A stretch of 21,566 nucleotides of DNA from JAHEZL01 sp964406465. Lineage in GTDB: Bacteria > Bacteroidota > Bacteroidia > Flavobacteriales_C > GCA-002722245. Shown here one piece after another: positions 1 through 7,040 of this stretch. A program made the position numbers and the translations under genes. The DNA lies in NCBI GenBank assembly GCA_964406465.1, contig CAYORT010000034.1:1-21566 (forward strand). Direction: 5' to 3'. Under the pieces are notes generated by a model. That model did no database searches and was not told the DNA's origin. It saw nothing but the letters and a program-made list of their open reading frames with translations. Numbering within the stretch: the stretch's first letter is position 1; every line of letters begins with the position of its first letter.

Positions 1-159
1 TTTAATACCATCATAGAGATTAATAAAGTTGGAACTTGGGGCTTAGGGGAAGTCGCTTGTAATGGCATTTTCCTTAGCGCGATATGGATTATAGAAATAG
101 CACTAATTATATGGTTTACATTAAGTGAAGTTTTTGAAAAAAGAGGAACTACGATCTAG
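1..159 (+). CDS. C-terminal end of an unidentified membrane protein (5' end outside window)
   Basis: Frame 1 is open from the first base to a TAG at 157-159, giving 52 residues with no start codon in the window. Residues about 24-42 form one hydrophobic segment (FLSAIWIIEIALIIWFTL), followed by a short charged tail containing SEVFEKRG. This fits the last transmembrane helix and cytoplasmic tail of an integral membrane protein. I do not recognise the family. The gene converges on gpsA with one base between the two stop codons, so no separate terminator fits between them. Confidence 0.6.
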   Translation, partial: FNTIIEINKVGTWGLGEVACNGIFLSAIWIIEIALIIWFTLSEVFEKRGTTI

Positions 160-160
160 C

Positions 161-1156
161 TTATATCAACTTATCCTGCAAACCAATCATCGTTCTCTTG
201 GCATTCTTTCCTTGATATAAAATATCATATACCGCTTGGAAAATTGGCATTTGAACTTCGTTGGTTTCGCGTATTTCGTGAATACATTTAGTTGCGTAAT
301 ATCCTTCAGCCACCATATTCATCTCCATCATGGTGTTCTTTACAGAATATCCTTTTCCTATCATATTACCAAAGGTTCTGTTTCGTGAAAATTGAGAATA
401 ACAGGTTACCAAAAGGTCGCCTAAGTAGGCTGAGCTTTTAACGTCGCGGTGTTTCGGACTCACCTTATCCAATAAGAATTCGGCTTCACGAATGGCATTG
501 GAAACCAACACAGCCTGAAAATTATCTCCGTAGCCCAAACCGTGACAAATACCGTTGGCAATGGCATACACGTTTTTAAGCACAGCACAATATTCTGTTC
601 CTATTAAATCGTCGTTGTAAGAAACATTGATATAACGGCATTTTAAGAAGCGCGTGAACTCAATCGCTTTACTTTCCTGCATGAAGGCTGCTGTAAGGTA
701 TGATAGTCGCTCTAGGGCCACTTCCTCAGCGTGGCACGGTCCGGCTATTATGCCTATATCATTAATATCAACATCCCAATGCTGCGAAAAATAATCGGCA
801 GGCACCAAGTTGTATTGCGGTATAATCCCTTTGATAGCAGAAACGATGAGCTTTCCTTTGAAATCTTCTTTGCTACAATCTTTTAATGCATCATGCAAAA
901 AAGCCGATGGAATAGCTACTACTAATATTTCAGATTGTGCGATAACCTCGCGAATGTTATTGTTTAAACTAAGTTTAGAAACATTAAACTCTACATCTCT
1001 AAGGTACTTTGGATTGTGTCCGAATTCACGCACATGCTCAATAGATGCTTCATCACGCATCCACCAATTGAGGTGTTCTACATTATTAAGTAATATTTTA
1101 CTTAAAGCTGTAGCCCAACTTCCTCCACCTAATATTCCTATGCTTCGTGTATACAT
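161..1156 (-). CDS. gpsA: NAD(P)+-dependent glycerol-3-phosphate dehydrogenase
   Basis: This 331-residue cytosolic enzyme reduces dihydroxyacetone phosphate to sn-glycerol 3-phosphate, the backbone precursor of phospholipids. The N-terminal Rossmann motif is GILGGGSWATAL (residues 7-18), with Ala where the family usually has Gly in GSWGTAL. Further family marks are NPKYL (48-52), the conserved Lys109 in SAIKG, GPCHAEEV (139-146, usual form GPSFA.E), and the catalytic Lys194 in AVLKNVYAIANG. The length is normal for the family (about 330). The start is the ATG at 1156, directly ahead of the nucleotide-binding strand. The gene is the last of a minus-strand unit lysS, small peptide, gpsA; the gap to the peptide stop is 14 bp. 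No promoter of its own is evident, so it is probably read from the lysS promoter. Confidence 0.96.
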   Translation of the reverse strand: MYTRSIGILGGGSWATALSKILLNNVEHLNWWMRDEASIEHVREFGHNPKYLRDVEFNVSKLSLNNNIREVIAQSEILVVAIPSAFLHDALKDCSKEDFKGKLIVSAIKGIIPQYNLVPADYFSQHWDVDINDIGIIAGPCHAEEVALERLSYLTAAFMQESKAIEFTRFLKCRYINVSYNDDLIGTEYCAVLKNVYAIANGICHGLGYGDNFQAVLVSNAIREAEFLLDKVSPKHRDVKSSAYLGDLLVTCYSQFSRNRTFGNMIGKGYSVKNTMMEMNMVAEGYYATKCIHEIRETNEVQMPIFQAVYDILYQGKNAKRTMIGLQDKLI

Positions 1157-1170
1157 CTTGCTTGAATGAA

Positions 1171-1278
1171 CTATGAATGGCTAATGGGTGCTTCAACGAA
1201 AGTCACCAGTCGTCCACCTTTAGTTTCATTAAAATCAAATTCAACAAGTTCTGGATTTACCCATTCTCTCTTTTTCAT
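1171..1278 (-). CDS. 35-residue peptide with lasso-peptide precursor architecture
   Basis: This short ORF runs from ATG at 1278 to TAG at 1171 and fills the space between lysS (18 bp away) and gpsA (14 bp away). The first 20 residues carry Trp6, Pro9, Leu11 and Thr19, the spacing of the leader motif Y/W-x2-P-x-L-(x7)-T bound by the recognition element of lasso peptide maturases, with Thr at the penultimate leader position. The predicted core is GGRLVTFVEAPISHS: Gly at position 1 and Glu at position 9 would allow a nine-residue macrolactam, leaving a six-residue tail that ends in Ser. The layout resembles paeninodin-type precursors. No cyclase, leader peptidase or recognition-element gene lies in the window, so maturation would depend on genes elsewhere or not occur. 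The ORF and its motif are read directly; the lasso assignment is inference. It could instead be an unmodified small protein or a chance ORF. Confidence 0.5.
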   Translation of the reverse strand: MKKREWVNPELVEFDFNETKGGRLVTFVEAPISHS

Positions 1279-1296
1279 AAAATAAATTGTATTAAA

Positions 1297-3018
1297 TTAT
1301 GCTAACCAAGCTTTAACCTCATCTAAAGTTGGCAATGCCACTTCGATCTTATTCTTCTTTCTGAAGCCCGCAATTTCTTGATGCAATTTATTTGGATTAG
1401 CTGCCTTTAGCAATTCAATAGTTTTGTATCCACCTTTCAACAATGCAGGCACCCAAGTTTCAGCAACACCAACTGCTGCAAATTCTTCAGGCGTAGCCAA
1501 TTTCTCTTTTTTCTCAGGACGCATTTGTGGGAAGAACAATACATCTTGAATAGAATTTGAATTGGTCATGATCATAGATAAACGATCGATACCAATTCCT
1601 AATCCTGCCGTTGGCGGCATTCCGTATTCAATAGCACGAAGGAAATCTTCATCTAACATCATTGCTTCTTCATCACCCCTTTTCCCTAATTCCAATTGCT
1701 CTTCAAAACGTCTTCTTTGATCAATTGGATCGTTCAACTCGCTGTAGGCATTACAAATTTCCTTTCCATTGCAGATACACTCAAAACGCTCCACCAATCC
1801 TTCTTTAGAACGGTGCTTTTTAGCCAATGGCGACATCTCTACAGGGTAGTCGGTAATGAAAGTTGGTTGAATCATTTTTGGCTCGCAGTGCATACCAAAA
1901 ATCTCGTCGATCAATTTTGCTTTGCCCATGGTATCATCTACCTCAACGCCCGATTTCTTAGCTGCTTCGCGCAAACCAGCTTCATCAAGTGCTGTGATAT
2001 CTATACCAGTGTATTCTTTAATGGCTTCGAACATGGTGTATCTCTTCCACGGACGTTCGAAGTTGATTACATTTTCTCCTACTTTAATTTCTGTTGAATC
2101 GTGCAAATCCAAAGCAATTTTCTCTACCATCTCCTCCACCAAATCCATCATCCAAGCGTAGTCTTTGTAGGCAACGTACAACTCCATTTGAGTAAACTCA
2201 GGATTGTGGAAACGGCTCATCCCCTCATTTCTAAAGTCTTTAGCAAATTCATACACTCCATCGAAACCACCCACAATCAATCTTTTCAAATACAACTCGT
2301 TGGCAATACGCAAATACAAAGTAGTATCTAAAGTGTTGTGGTGTGTTTTAAACGGACGAGCGGCAGCTCCGCCATACAAAGGCTGAAGAATTGGCGTTTC
2401 CACTTCCAAATAACCTCTGTTGTTTAAAAACGAACGCATAGAGTTGGTCAATTGTGTTCTTTTGATGAAAGCATCTTTCACCTGCGGATTCACAATTAAA
2501 TCAACGTAACGCTGACGGTATCTTTGCTCAGTATCTGTAAAAGCATCGTGCACTTTACCTTCGGCATCTTCTACCGGCATTGGTAAGTTGCGCAATGTTT
2601 TGCTCAATAATTTTATCTCGGTAACGTGAATAGAAATCTCACCTACTTGAGTAGTAAATACGTATCCTTTCACGCCAATGATATCGCCAATATCTAAGAT
2701 TTTCTTGAAGAAATCGTTGTAGAGGAATTTATCTTCGCCCGGACACAAATCATCTCTATTGATGTACAATTGAATTCGTCCGGTAGAATCTTGCAATTCG
2801 GCGAACGAAGCCTTACCCATGATGCGCTGACGCATCAATCGTCCGGCAATACTAATATTTTTATACCCTATCTTATCGTTATTGTAATTTTCATGTATCT
2901 CCTTTGCCGAGCAATTCACTTCAAAAAGCTCTGCTGGATAAGGATTGATTCCTGCGGCAATTGCTTTGTTTAAATTCTCTCTTCTGATTAACTCTTGTTC
3001 TGATAATTCAACTGACAT
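1297..3018 (-). CDS. lysS: Lysine--tRNA ligase, class II
   Basis: The enzyme charges tRNA-Lys with lysine in the cytosol. With the start at the ATG at 3018 it has 573 residues. An N-terminal OB-fold anticodon-binding domain covers about 55-145 (IAGRLMRQRIMGKASFAEL). The class II catalytic core follows, with motif 2 FRNEGMS at 262-268 next to HNPEFTQMELY, and motif 3 GLGIGIDRL at 472-480. After FFPQMRPEKK there is an extra C-terminal domain of about 70 residues containing GYKTIELLKAANPNKLHQE, a helix-hairpin-helix-like extension I associate with Bacteroidota LysS. A TTG at 3045 would add nine residues but lies inside the promoter -7 box. The ATG at 3018 is preceded by GAGGG at a sensible distance. 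It heads a unit with the 35-residue peptide and gpsA. Confidence 0.97.
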   Translation of the reverse strand: MSVELSEQELIRRENLNKAIAAGINPYPAELFEVNCSAKEIHENYNNDKIGYKNISIAGRLMRQRIMGKASFAELQDSTGRIQLYINRDDLCPGEDKFLYNDFFKKILDIGDIIGVKGYVFTTQVGEISIHVTEIKLLSKTLRNLPMPVEDAEGKVHDAFTDTEQRYRQRYVDLIVNPQVKDAFIKRTQLTNSMRSFLNNRGYLEVETPILQPLYGGAAARPFKTHHNTLDTTLYLRIANELYLKRLIVGGFDGVYEFAKDFRNEGMSRFHNPEFTQMELYVAYKDYAWMMDLVEEMVEKIALDLHDSTEIKVGENVINFERPWKRYTMFEAIKEYTGIDITALDEAGLREAAKKSGVEVDDTMGKAKLIDEIFGMHCEPKMIQPTFITDYPVEMSPLAKKHRSKEGLVERFECICNGKEICNAYSELNDPIDQRRRFEEQLELGKRGDEEAMMLDEDFLRAIEYGMPPTAGLGIGIDRLSMIMTNSNSIQDVLFFPQMRPEKKEKLATPEEFAAVGVAETWVPALLKGGYKTIELLKAANPNKLHQEIAGFRKKNKIEVALPTLDEVKAWLA

Positions 3019-3042
3019 ATTTCCCTCGTTTTTATATAAAAA

Positions 3043-3074
3043 CAAACATACGTTTTTAAGAAGTAAATCTCAAA
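3043..3074 (-). promoter_or_regulatory. Bacteroidota-type promoter of lysS
   Basis: On the minus strand, TTTG (3071-3074) is followed after 20 bases by TATGTTTG (3043-3050), an exact match to the TTTG / TAnnTTTG consensus with the preferred spacing. Transcription would begin near 3036-3038, about 20 bases before the lysS ATG at 3018. This placement rules out the longer TTG start of lysS. Confidence 0.75.
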
Positions 3075-3090
3075 TTTCTTGAGTTTTACT

Positions 3091-3155
3091 GTAGGGGCGT
3101 ATTGACATACGCCCGCTATCAATTGTTTTGTGGGCGTATATCAATACGCCCCTAC
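3091..3155. repeat. REP-like double palindrome in the lysS/SIS divergent region
   Basis: Two 24-bp arms (3091-3114 and 3132-3155) are inverted copies differing at one base, separated by a 17-base spacer. Each arm is itself a hairpin, GGGCGTAT and ATACGCCC around a four-base loop, with an outer GTAG. The unit is GC-rich in an AT-rich neighbourhood. It lies between two divergently transcribed genes and upstream of both, so it is not a terminator of either. The layout is that of a paired REP sequence (BIME-like), of the kind moved by RAYT transposases; no such transposase is in the window. Confidence 0.8.
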
Positions 3156-3184
3156 GCCGCACATAGCTTAAAATATACTTCGCA

Positions 3185-3216
3185 TTGTAAAAAATGGAAG
3201 AAATGAATTACTTTAG
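3185..3216 (+). promoter_or_regulatory. Weak candidate promoter for the SIS isomerase gene
   Basis: TTG at 3185-3187 is followed after 21 bases by TACTTTAG (3209-3216), one base off TAnnTTTG. It would place the transcript start about 20-25 bases before the ATG at 3243. The match is imperfect and the call rests on position as much as on sequence. Confidence 0.35.
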
Positions 3217-3242
3217 CCTCATTCTTATCGAAAAAACATTAC

Positions 3243-4229
3243 ATGAAATCATTGGTAGAAAAATTTCCAGCGCAGCTTAAAAGAGCAATAGAAATAGGTA
3301 AAGCCGCAAGTTTTAAACCTGCAAAAAACGAAATAAAAAACGTATTGATTTGTGGTTTGGGAGGTTCTGGTATTGGCGGAACGCTAGTGAGTCAGGTTGT
3401 TGGCGCAGAATGCAAAGTGCCCATTTTAACCTGCAACGATTATCATATTCCAGCTTTTGTAAACGAAAACACACTGGTTATTGCTTCGTCTTATTCGGGC
3501 AATACAGAAGAAACTTTATTTACCATTGAGCAGGCTATTAAGGTAAAAGCTGAAATTGCTGCAGTGACCACTGGCGGTAAAGTTTTAGAAATATGCAAAG
3601 AACACGGATACAATCATATTATCAATCCGGGCGGAATGCCTCCTCGCTCTACCATGGGATATTCTGTTACTCAACAGCTTTTCATCTTAGAGAAGTACGG
3701 ATTGATTTCTTCTAAATACACCGAACAAATTGGCAGTTCAGCCGATTTGTTGTTGGCAGAAAAAGAAAGCATCATCAAAGCTGCCGATGCTTTAGCAGAA
3801 AAATTATTGAATAAAATTCCAGTAATCTACAGCGCTGATAATTTCGAAGCAGTGGCTATTCGCTTCCGTCAGCAAATCAACGAAAACTCAAAAATGTTGT
3901 GCTGGCATCATAAATTACCAGAATTGTGTCACAACGAAATTGTAGGCTGGACTCAAGAACATAAAAATACTGCCTTGGTTGTTTTTAGAAACGAAGAAGA
4001 TTTCTACAGAACAGCTAAAAGAACCGATTTCGTGATAAGCAAACTTAAACCTTTAGTGAGCTCGGTAACTGAGTTGTATTCGAAAGGAAACAACATGTTA
4101 GAAAAAGCCATTTACTTTGTGCATTTAGGTGACTGGGTTTCTGTTTTAATTGCAGAGAAAAGAGCAATTGATCCTGTGGAGATTGCGGTGATAGATGAAT
4201 TGAAAGAGGCGTTGGCGGGATTGAAATAA
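3243..4229 (+). CDS. SIS-domain bifunctional phosphoglucose/phosphomannose isomerase
   Basis: This 328-residue protein belongs to the archaeal-type PGI/PMI branch of sugar isomerases, which interconverts glucose-6-phosphate or mannose-6-phosphate with fructose-6-phosphate. The N-terminal SIS domain has CGLGGSGIGG (37-46), the phosphate-binding loop ASSYSGNTEET (81-91) and PPRSTMGYS (133-141). The C-terminal half has NENSK with Glu214 and PELCHNEIVGW with His230. These two are 16 residues apart, the same spacing as the catalytic Glu203/His219 pair known from the crenarchaeal enzyme. The start is the only ATG with sensible spacing to the domain. It is divergent from lysS and lies 103 bp ahead of lipB. 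In a genome without a classical pgi it could serve glycolysis; that cannot be judged from this window. Confidence 0.87.
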   Translation: MKSLVEKFPAQLKRAIEIGKAASFKPAKNEIKNVLICGLGGSGIGGTLVSQVVGAECKVPILTCNDYHIPAFVNENTLVIASSYSGNTEETLFTIEQAIKVKAEIAAVTTGGKVLEICKEHGYNHIINPGGMPPRSTMGYSVTQQLFILEKYGLISSKYTEQIGSSADLLLAEKESIIKAADALAEKLLNKIPVIYSADNFEAVAIRFRQQINENSKMLCWHHKLPELCHNEIVGWTQEHKNTALVVFRNEEDFYRTAKRTDFVISKLKPLVSSVTELYSKGNNMLEKAIYFVHLGDWVSVLIAEKRAIDPVEIAVIDELKEALAGLK

Positions 4230-4320
4230 ATTTAGATTAGCTGGCAAAAGGAAGAAAAATGGAAAAAATTCTTCTCATTTCATAGATCAACTTCATCCTA
4301 CTCGAAAGCAATTTACTTTG

Positions 4321-4328
4321 TATCTTTG
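4321..4328 (+). promoter_or_regulatory. -7 box immediately ahead of lipB
   Basis: TATCTTTG matches TAnnTTTG exactly and ends only four bases before the lipB ATG at 4333. No TTTG is visible 19-21 bases upstream, so the -33 element is absent or weak. If used, transcription would start at or very near the ATG and give a leaderless lipB mRNA. Confidence 0.5.
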
Positions 4329-4332
4329 ACAC

Positions 4333-5031
4333 ATGCCAATAGTACATTTTCAAAATCTCGGACTCATAGATTACAAAGCAGCTTGGGACTACCAAGAAAA
4401 GCTCTTCAATGAATCAACTGAGTTGAAATTGTACAATCGAAAAAATCCTGATGATCAAAAAGAGATTAAAAATTACTTGCTATTTTGCGAACATCCTCAC
4501 GTTTACACTTTAGGAAAAAGTGGCGATTCATCACATTTACTGGTGAACGAAACTGAGTTGAAAGACAATCAAGCTACTTTTTACAAAATCAATCGCGGAG
4601 GAGACATTACTTATCACGGACCAGGACAATTGGTTGGATATCCTATTCTAGATCTAGATCAGTTTTTCACCGACATCCATAAATATTTGCGCTACTTGGA
4701 AGAAGCCGTAATTCTTACTTTAAAAGAATATGACATAGAAAGTGGCAGAATTGACGGACTAACCGGAGTATGGATTGATTTTCAAGATCCATTTAAAGCA
4801 CGAAAAATTTGCGCCATGGGAGTTCGCTGCAGCAGATGGGTAACCATGCATGGCTTTGCCCTAAATGTAAATGCCGATTTAAAGTACTTCAACAATATAG
4901 TGCCCTGCGGCATTAGTGATAAAAAAGTTACTTCCATGGACAAAGAGCTTAATAGAACTGTGCCCATGGAAGAGGTGGCTAGCAAGATGAAAAAGAATCT
5001 TAGCGACCTATTTCTATTTTCCTTCGAGTGA
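4333..5031 (+). CDS. lipB: Lipoyl(octanoyl) transferase
   Basis: LipB moves the octanoyl group from acyl carrier protein to the lipoyl domains of 2-oxoacid dehydrogenases and the glycine cleavage H protein, the first step of de novo lipoate synthesis in the cytosol. The 232-residue product shows the family signature RGGDITYHGPGQLVGYPILDL (88-108). It also has the catalytic Lys158 in KICAMGVR and the nucleophilic Cys192 in IVPCGI. The N-terminus FQNLGLIDYKAAWDYQ begins right after the ATG, which supports the start. An insertion around residues 30-47 (YNRKNPDDQKEIKN) precedes LLFCEHPHVYTLG. The last 18 bp overlap the 3' end of the convergent lipoprotein gene. Confidence 0.96.
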   Translation: MPIVHFQNLGLIDYKAAWDYQEKLFNESTELKLYNRKNPDDQKEIKNYLLFCEHPHVYTLGKSGDSSHLLVNETELKDNQATFYKINRGGDITYHGPGQLVGYPILDLDQFFTDIHKYLRYLEEAVILTLKEYDIESGRIDGLTGVWIDFQDPFKARKICAMGVRCSRWVTMHGFALNVNADLKYFNNIVPCGISDKKVTSMDKELNRTVPMEEVASKMKKNLSDLFLFSFE

Positions 5032-5742
5032 GGCCAAATGTCTTTTTATTCTGCGCGACATTCTTCCGTAACAACTGTTATCGGCTTGATCGATATACTT
5101 TGCCGTGGCTGAGCTCATAGTAGAGGTGAACATGAAAGGAAAAAGATCACTATATGTTAAGGTATTATCATACGAAATTTTCTTGCCTTCTTTGCTGTAA
5201 ACAATTACTTCATATGTGCAACATATAGAAGCAAAACCAACAGCCCCGCTAAGCATTCCCGAACCCACACTAGCTCTTTTTTGAAAATGATAATTCACTC
5301 TTATAAAGGCAAACGCATCGGCCTCTGGATACATCTTTCTTAGCTTAGGAAAATTAGAACCATCTAAACTATTTACAGCTTTATAACCCTTTGGTGACGC
5401 AAAACCAAAGAAAGAGGTTGTAGAATACAAACTTGTAGATAATGAATGGTAATCGGGATGAGAAGTAATTGAATCGGGATGAATCACAGTAAAATTACCG
5501 CCAGTAAATAAATCGGCAATCGCCCTATTTTTAAGTCGCTCTGCAAAAGTATCCAGCTTCAAAGAATCCTTTGTTGCAAGTTCCATCAAATTAAAAACGA
5601 GCGAACCATTGTTGTCTACTTGTTTGGCACAAAACATCGATACCACTGCCAATTTTCTAACCTTCGACATTTTGGTTTTACTAAATGTACAAGCACTTAC
5701 AAAAAGTGCAACAAAGAAGGTTGATAGAATAATTTTTTTCAT
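5014..5742 (-). CDS. Predicted lipoprotein of unknown function
   Basis: The 242-residue product starts with a lipoprotein signal peptide, MKKIILSTFFVALFVSAC, with Cys18 as the lipidation site. An in-frame ATG at 5748 would add only Met-Ile; the ATG at 5742 gives the more typical MKK start. The mature part is rich in Ser, Lys and aromatic residues and includes ADAFAFIRVNYHF (about 143-155) and a Gly/Ala-rich stretch GSGMLSGAVGFASICC (about 161-176) with a Cys pair. I do not recognise a family. The protein is likely anchored in the cell envelope. The gene converges on lipB and its final 18 bp overlap lipB's 3' end. It is divergent from the serine hydrolase gene, with about 125 bp between the two starts. 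Confidence 0.7.
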   Translation of the reverse strand: MKKIILSTFFVALFVSACTFSKTKMSKVRKLAVVSMFCAKQVDNNGSLVFNLMELATKDSLKLDTFAERLKNRAIADLFTGGNFTVIHPDSITSHPDYHSLSTSLYSTTSFFGFASPKGYKAVNSLDGSNFPKLRKMYPEADAFAFIRVNYHFQKRASVGSGMLSGAVGFASICCTYEVIVYSKEGKKISYDNTLTYSDLFPFMFTSTMSSATAKYIDQADNSCYGRMSRRIKRHLASLEGK

Positions 5743-5870
5743 AATCATTAAGTTTTACAACAGTAAGAGCGTCAAATTTCAAACAAGTTACAAGTTTAAT
5801 AAAATATCATTCTTTAATTTGCAGCAACAAGTTTCACTAAGTCACCGTAAAGGAGTAAATTGATTTTACT

Positions 5871-7040
5871 ATGCCACGATTTCTTAAGATTATCATCATC
5901 ATTGCCTCTGTTTTTCTGGTGCTACATTTAGCTCTTGTAATCACCGAAAATACGCACCTCTACAAAGGAATCGCCAACACTTATCTGAAAGGAAAGAAAG
6001 GTCCGCAAATAGATGAATATGAAATTTTTCACAGCAGCACCATTAAGGCTACCAACCCACAACCTTGGCCATTTTCAAAAAATTATAACAAAACAGCGTA
6101 CCCTAAAGATCTTCTAAAATCGGCAGAAGATTTAGAAAGTAGAGCATTTCTAATCATAAAAAACGATTCTATTCTTTTTGAAAAGTATTGGGATGATTAC
6201 AATGAGAAAAGTATTTCCAACTCATTTTCGATGGGCAAAACAGTTGTTAGTATCCTTACGGGAATCGCCATCAAAGAAGGCAAAGTGAAATCGGTGGATC
6301 AAAGTGTTGGTGACTTCTTAGAAGATTACAAAACTGGAATGGCAGCCAAACTCACTGTAAAAAACCTTATTACCATGAGTAGTGGAGTTAACTTTGATGA
6401 ACCCTATGGTGATCCCTTTGGATTTCCAGCAAAAGCTTATTACGGCGACAATCAAAGAGAATTGGTGAAAGAATATCAAGTGGTAAAAGAACCCGGTAAA
6501 ATTTTCGAATACAGAAGCGGCACAACTTTAATCTTATCATTCCTCTTAGAGAAAGCTTGCGGCAAAAAAATTAGTCCGTACTGCCAAGAAAAACTTTGGA
6601 ACAAAATAGGCGCAGAAAATGATGCGCTATGGAGCTTAGATAGAGAAGGCGGCGACGAAAAATCGTTTAGTGCATTTTACGCAACGGCGCGCGATTTCGC
6701 AAGAATAGGAAAATTATACTTAGACAGCGGAAGAGTGCGAGGAGAACAAATTGTGCCCGAAGACTATGTGCTCGCATCTATTCAGCCAGCCAACTTAATT
6801 GATGAAGATTTTAATAAACCAAACGATCGATACGGCTACAGTTGGTGGTTGTGCAATTACAAGAATCATGAAGTGTTCTATGCAAGAGGCATCAATGGTC
6901 AGTACGTAATTTGTATTCCCGATTATGATGTTATCGTTGTGAGGCTTGGAAAACAAAGAATAGATTCACCAGGAGAAAAGCATCCTAAAGATTTCTTTCA
7001 GTATTTAGAAGCCACCTTTAGCATGTTAAATCTGAAGTAA
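5871..7040 (+). CDS. Membrane-anchored class C beta-lactamase-related serine hydrolase
   Basis: The 389-residue protein begins with an uncleaved-looking signal anchor (residues 5-24, KIIIIIASVFLVLHLALVI), so the catalytic part faces the periplasm. The beta-lactamase/penicillin-binding fold is shown by SMGK (nucleophile Ser120, Lys123), the second motif YRSG (Tyr214), and ARGINGQ (338-344) at the place of the third motif, where true beta-lactamases have KTG or HTG. That combination fits family VIII esterases and NylB-like 6-aminohexanoate-dimer hydrolases better than antibiotic-resistance enzymes. The substrate cannot be told. AAGGAG lies around 5849-5855, rather far (about 15 bases) from the ATG at 5871; no closer in-frame start is present. 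The gene appears to be a single transcription unit. Confidence 0.85.
   Translation: MPRFLKIIIIIASVFLVLHLALVITENTHLYKGIANTYLKGKKGPQIDEYEIFHSSTIKATNPQPWPFSKNYNKTAYPKDLLKSAEDLESRAFLIIKNDSILFEKYWDDYNEKSISNSFSMGKTVVSILTGIAIKEGKVKSVDQSVGDFLEDYKTGMAAKLTVKNLITMSSGVNFDEPYGDPFGFPAKAYYGDNQRELVKEYQVVKEPGKIFEYRSGTTLILSFLLEKACGKKISPYCQEKLWNKIGAENDALWSLDREGGDEKSFSAFYATARDFARIGKLYLDSGRVRGEQIVPEDYVLASIQPANLIDEDFNKPNDRYGYSWWLCNYKNHEVFYARGINGQYVICIPDYDVIVVRLGKQRIDSPGEKHPKDFFQYLEATFSMLNLK

Noticed and set aside
810..1169. 119-codon ORF opposite gpsA
   Set aside because: It lies wholly antisense to a well-conserved gene, has no recognisable domain and its composition is that of a shadow frame.
3019..3045. Longer lysS reading from TTG at 3045
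   Set aside because: The TTG lies within the promoter -7 box, so it would not be in the transcript; the ATG at 3018 has GAGGG ahead of it and matches the family N-terminus.
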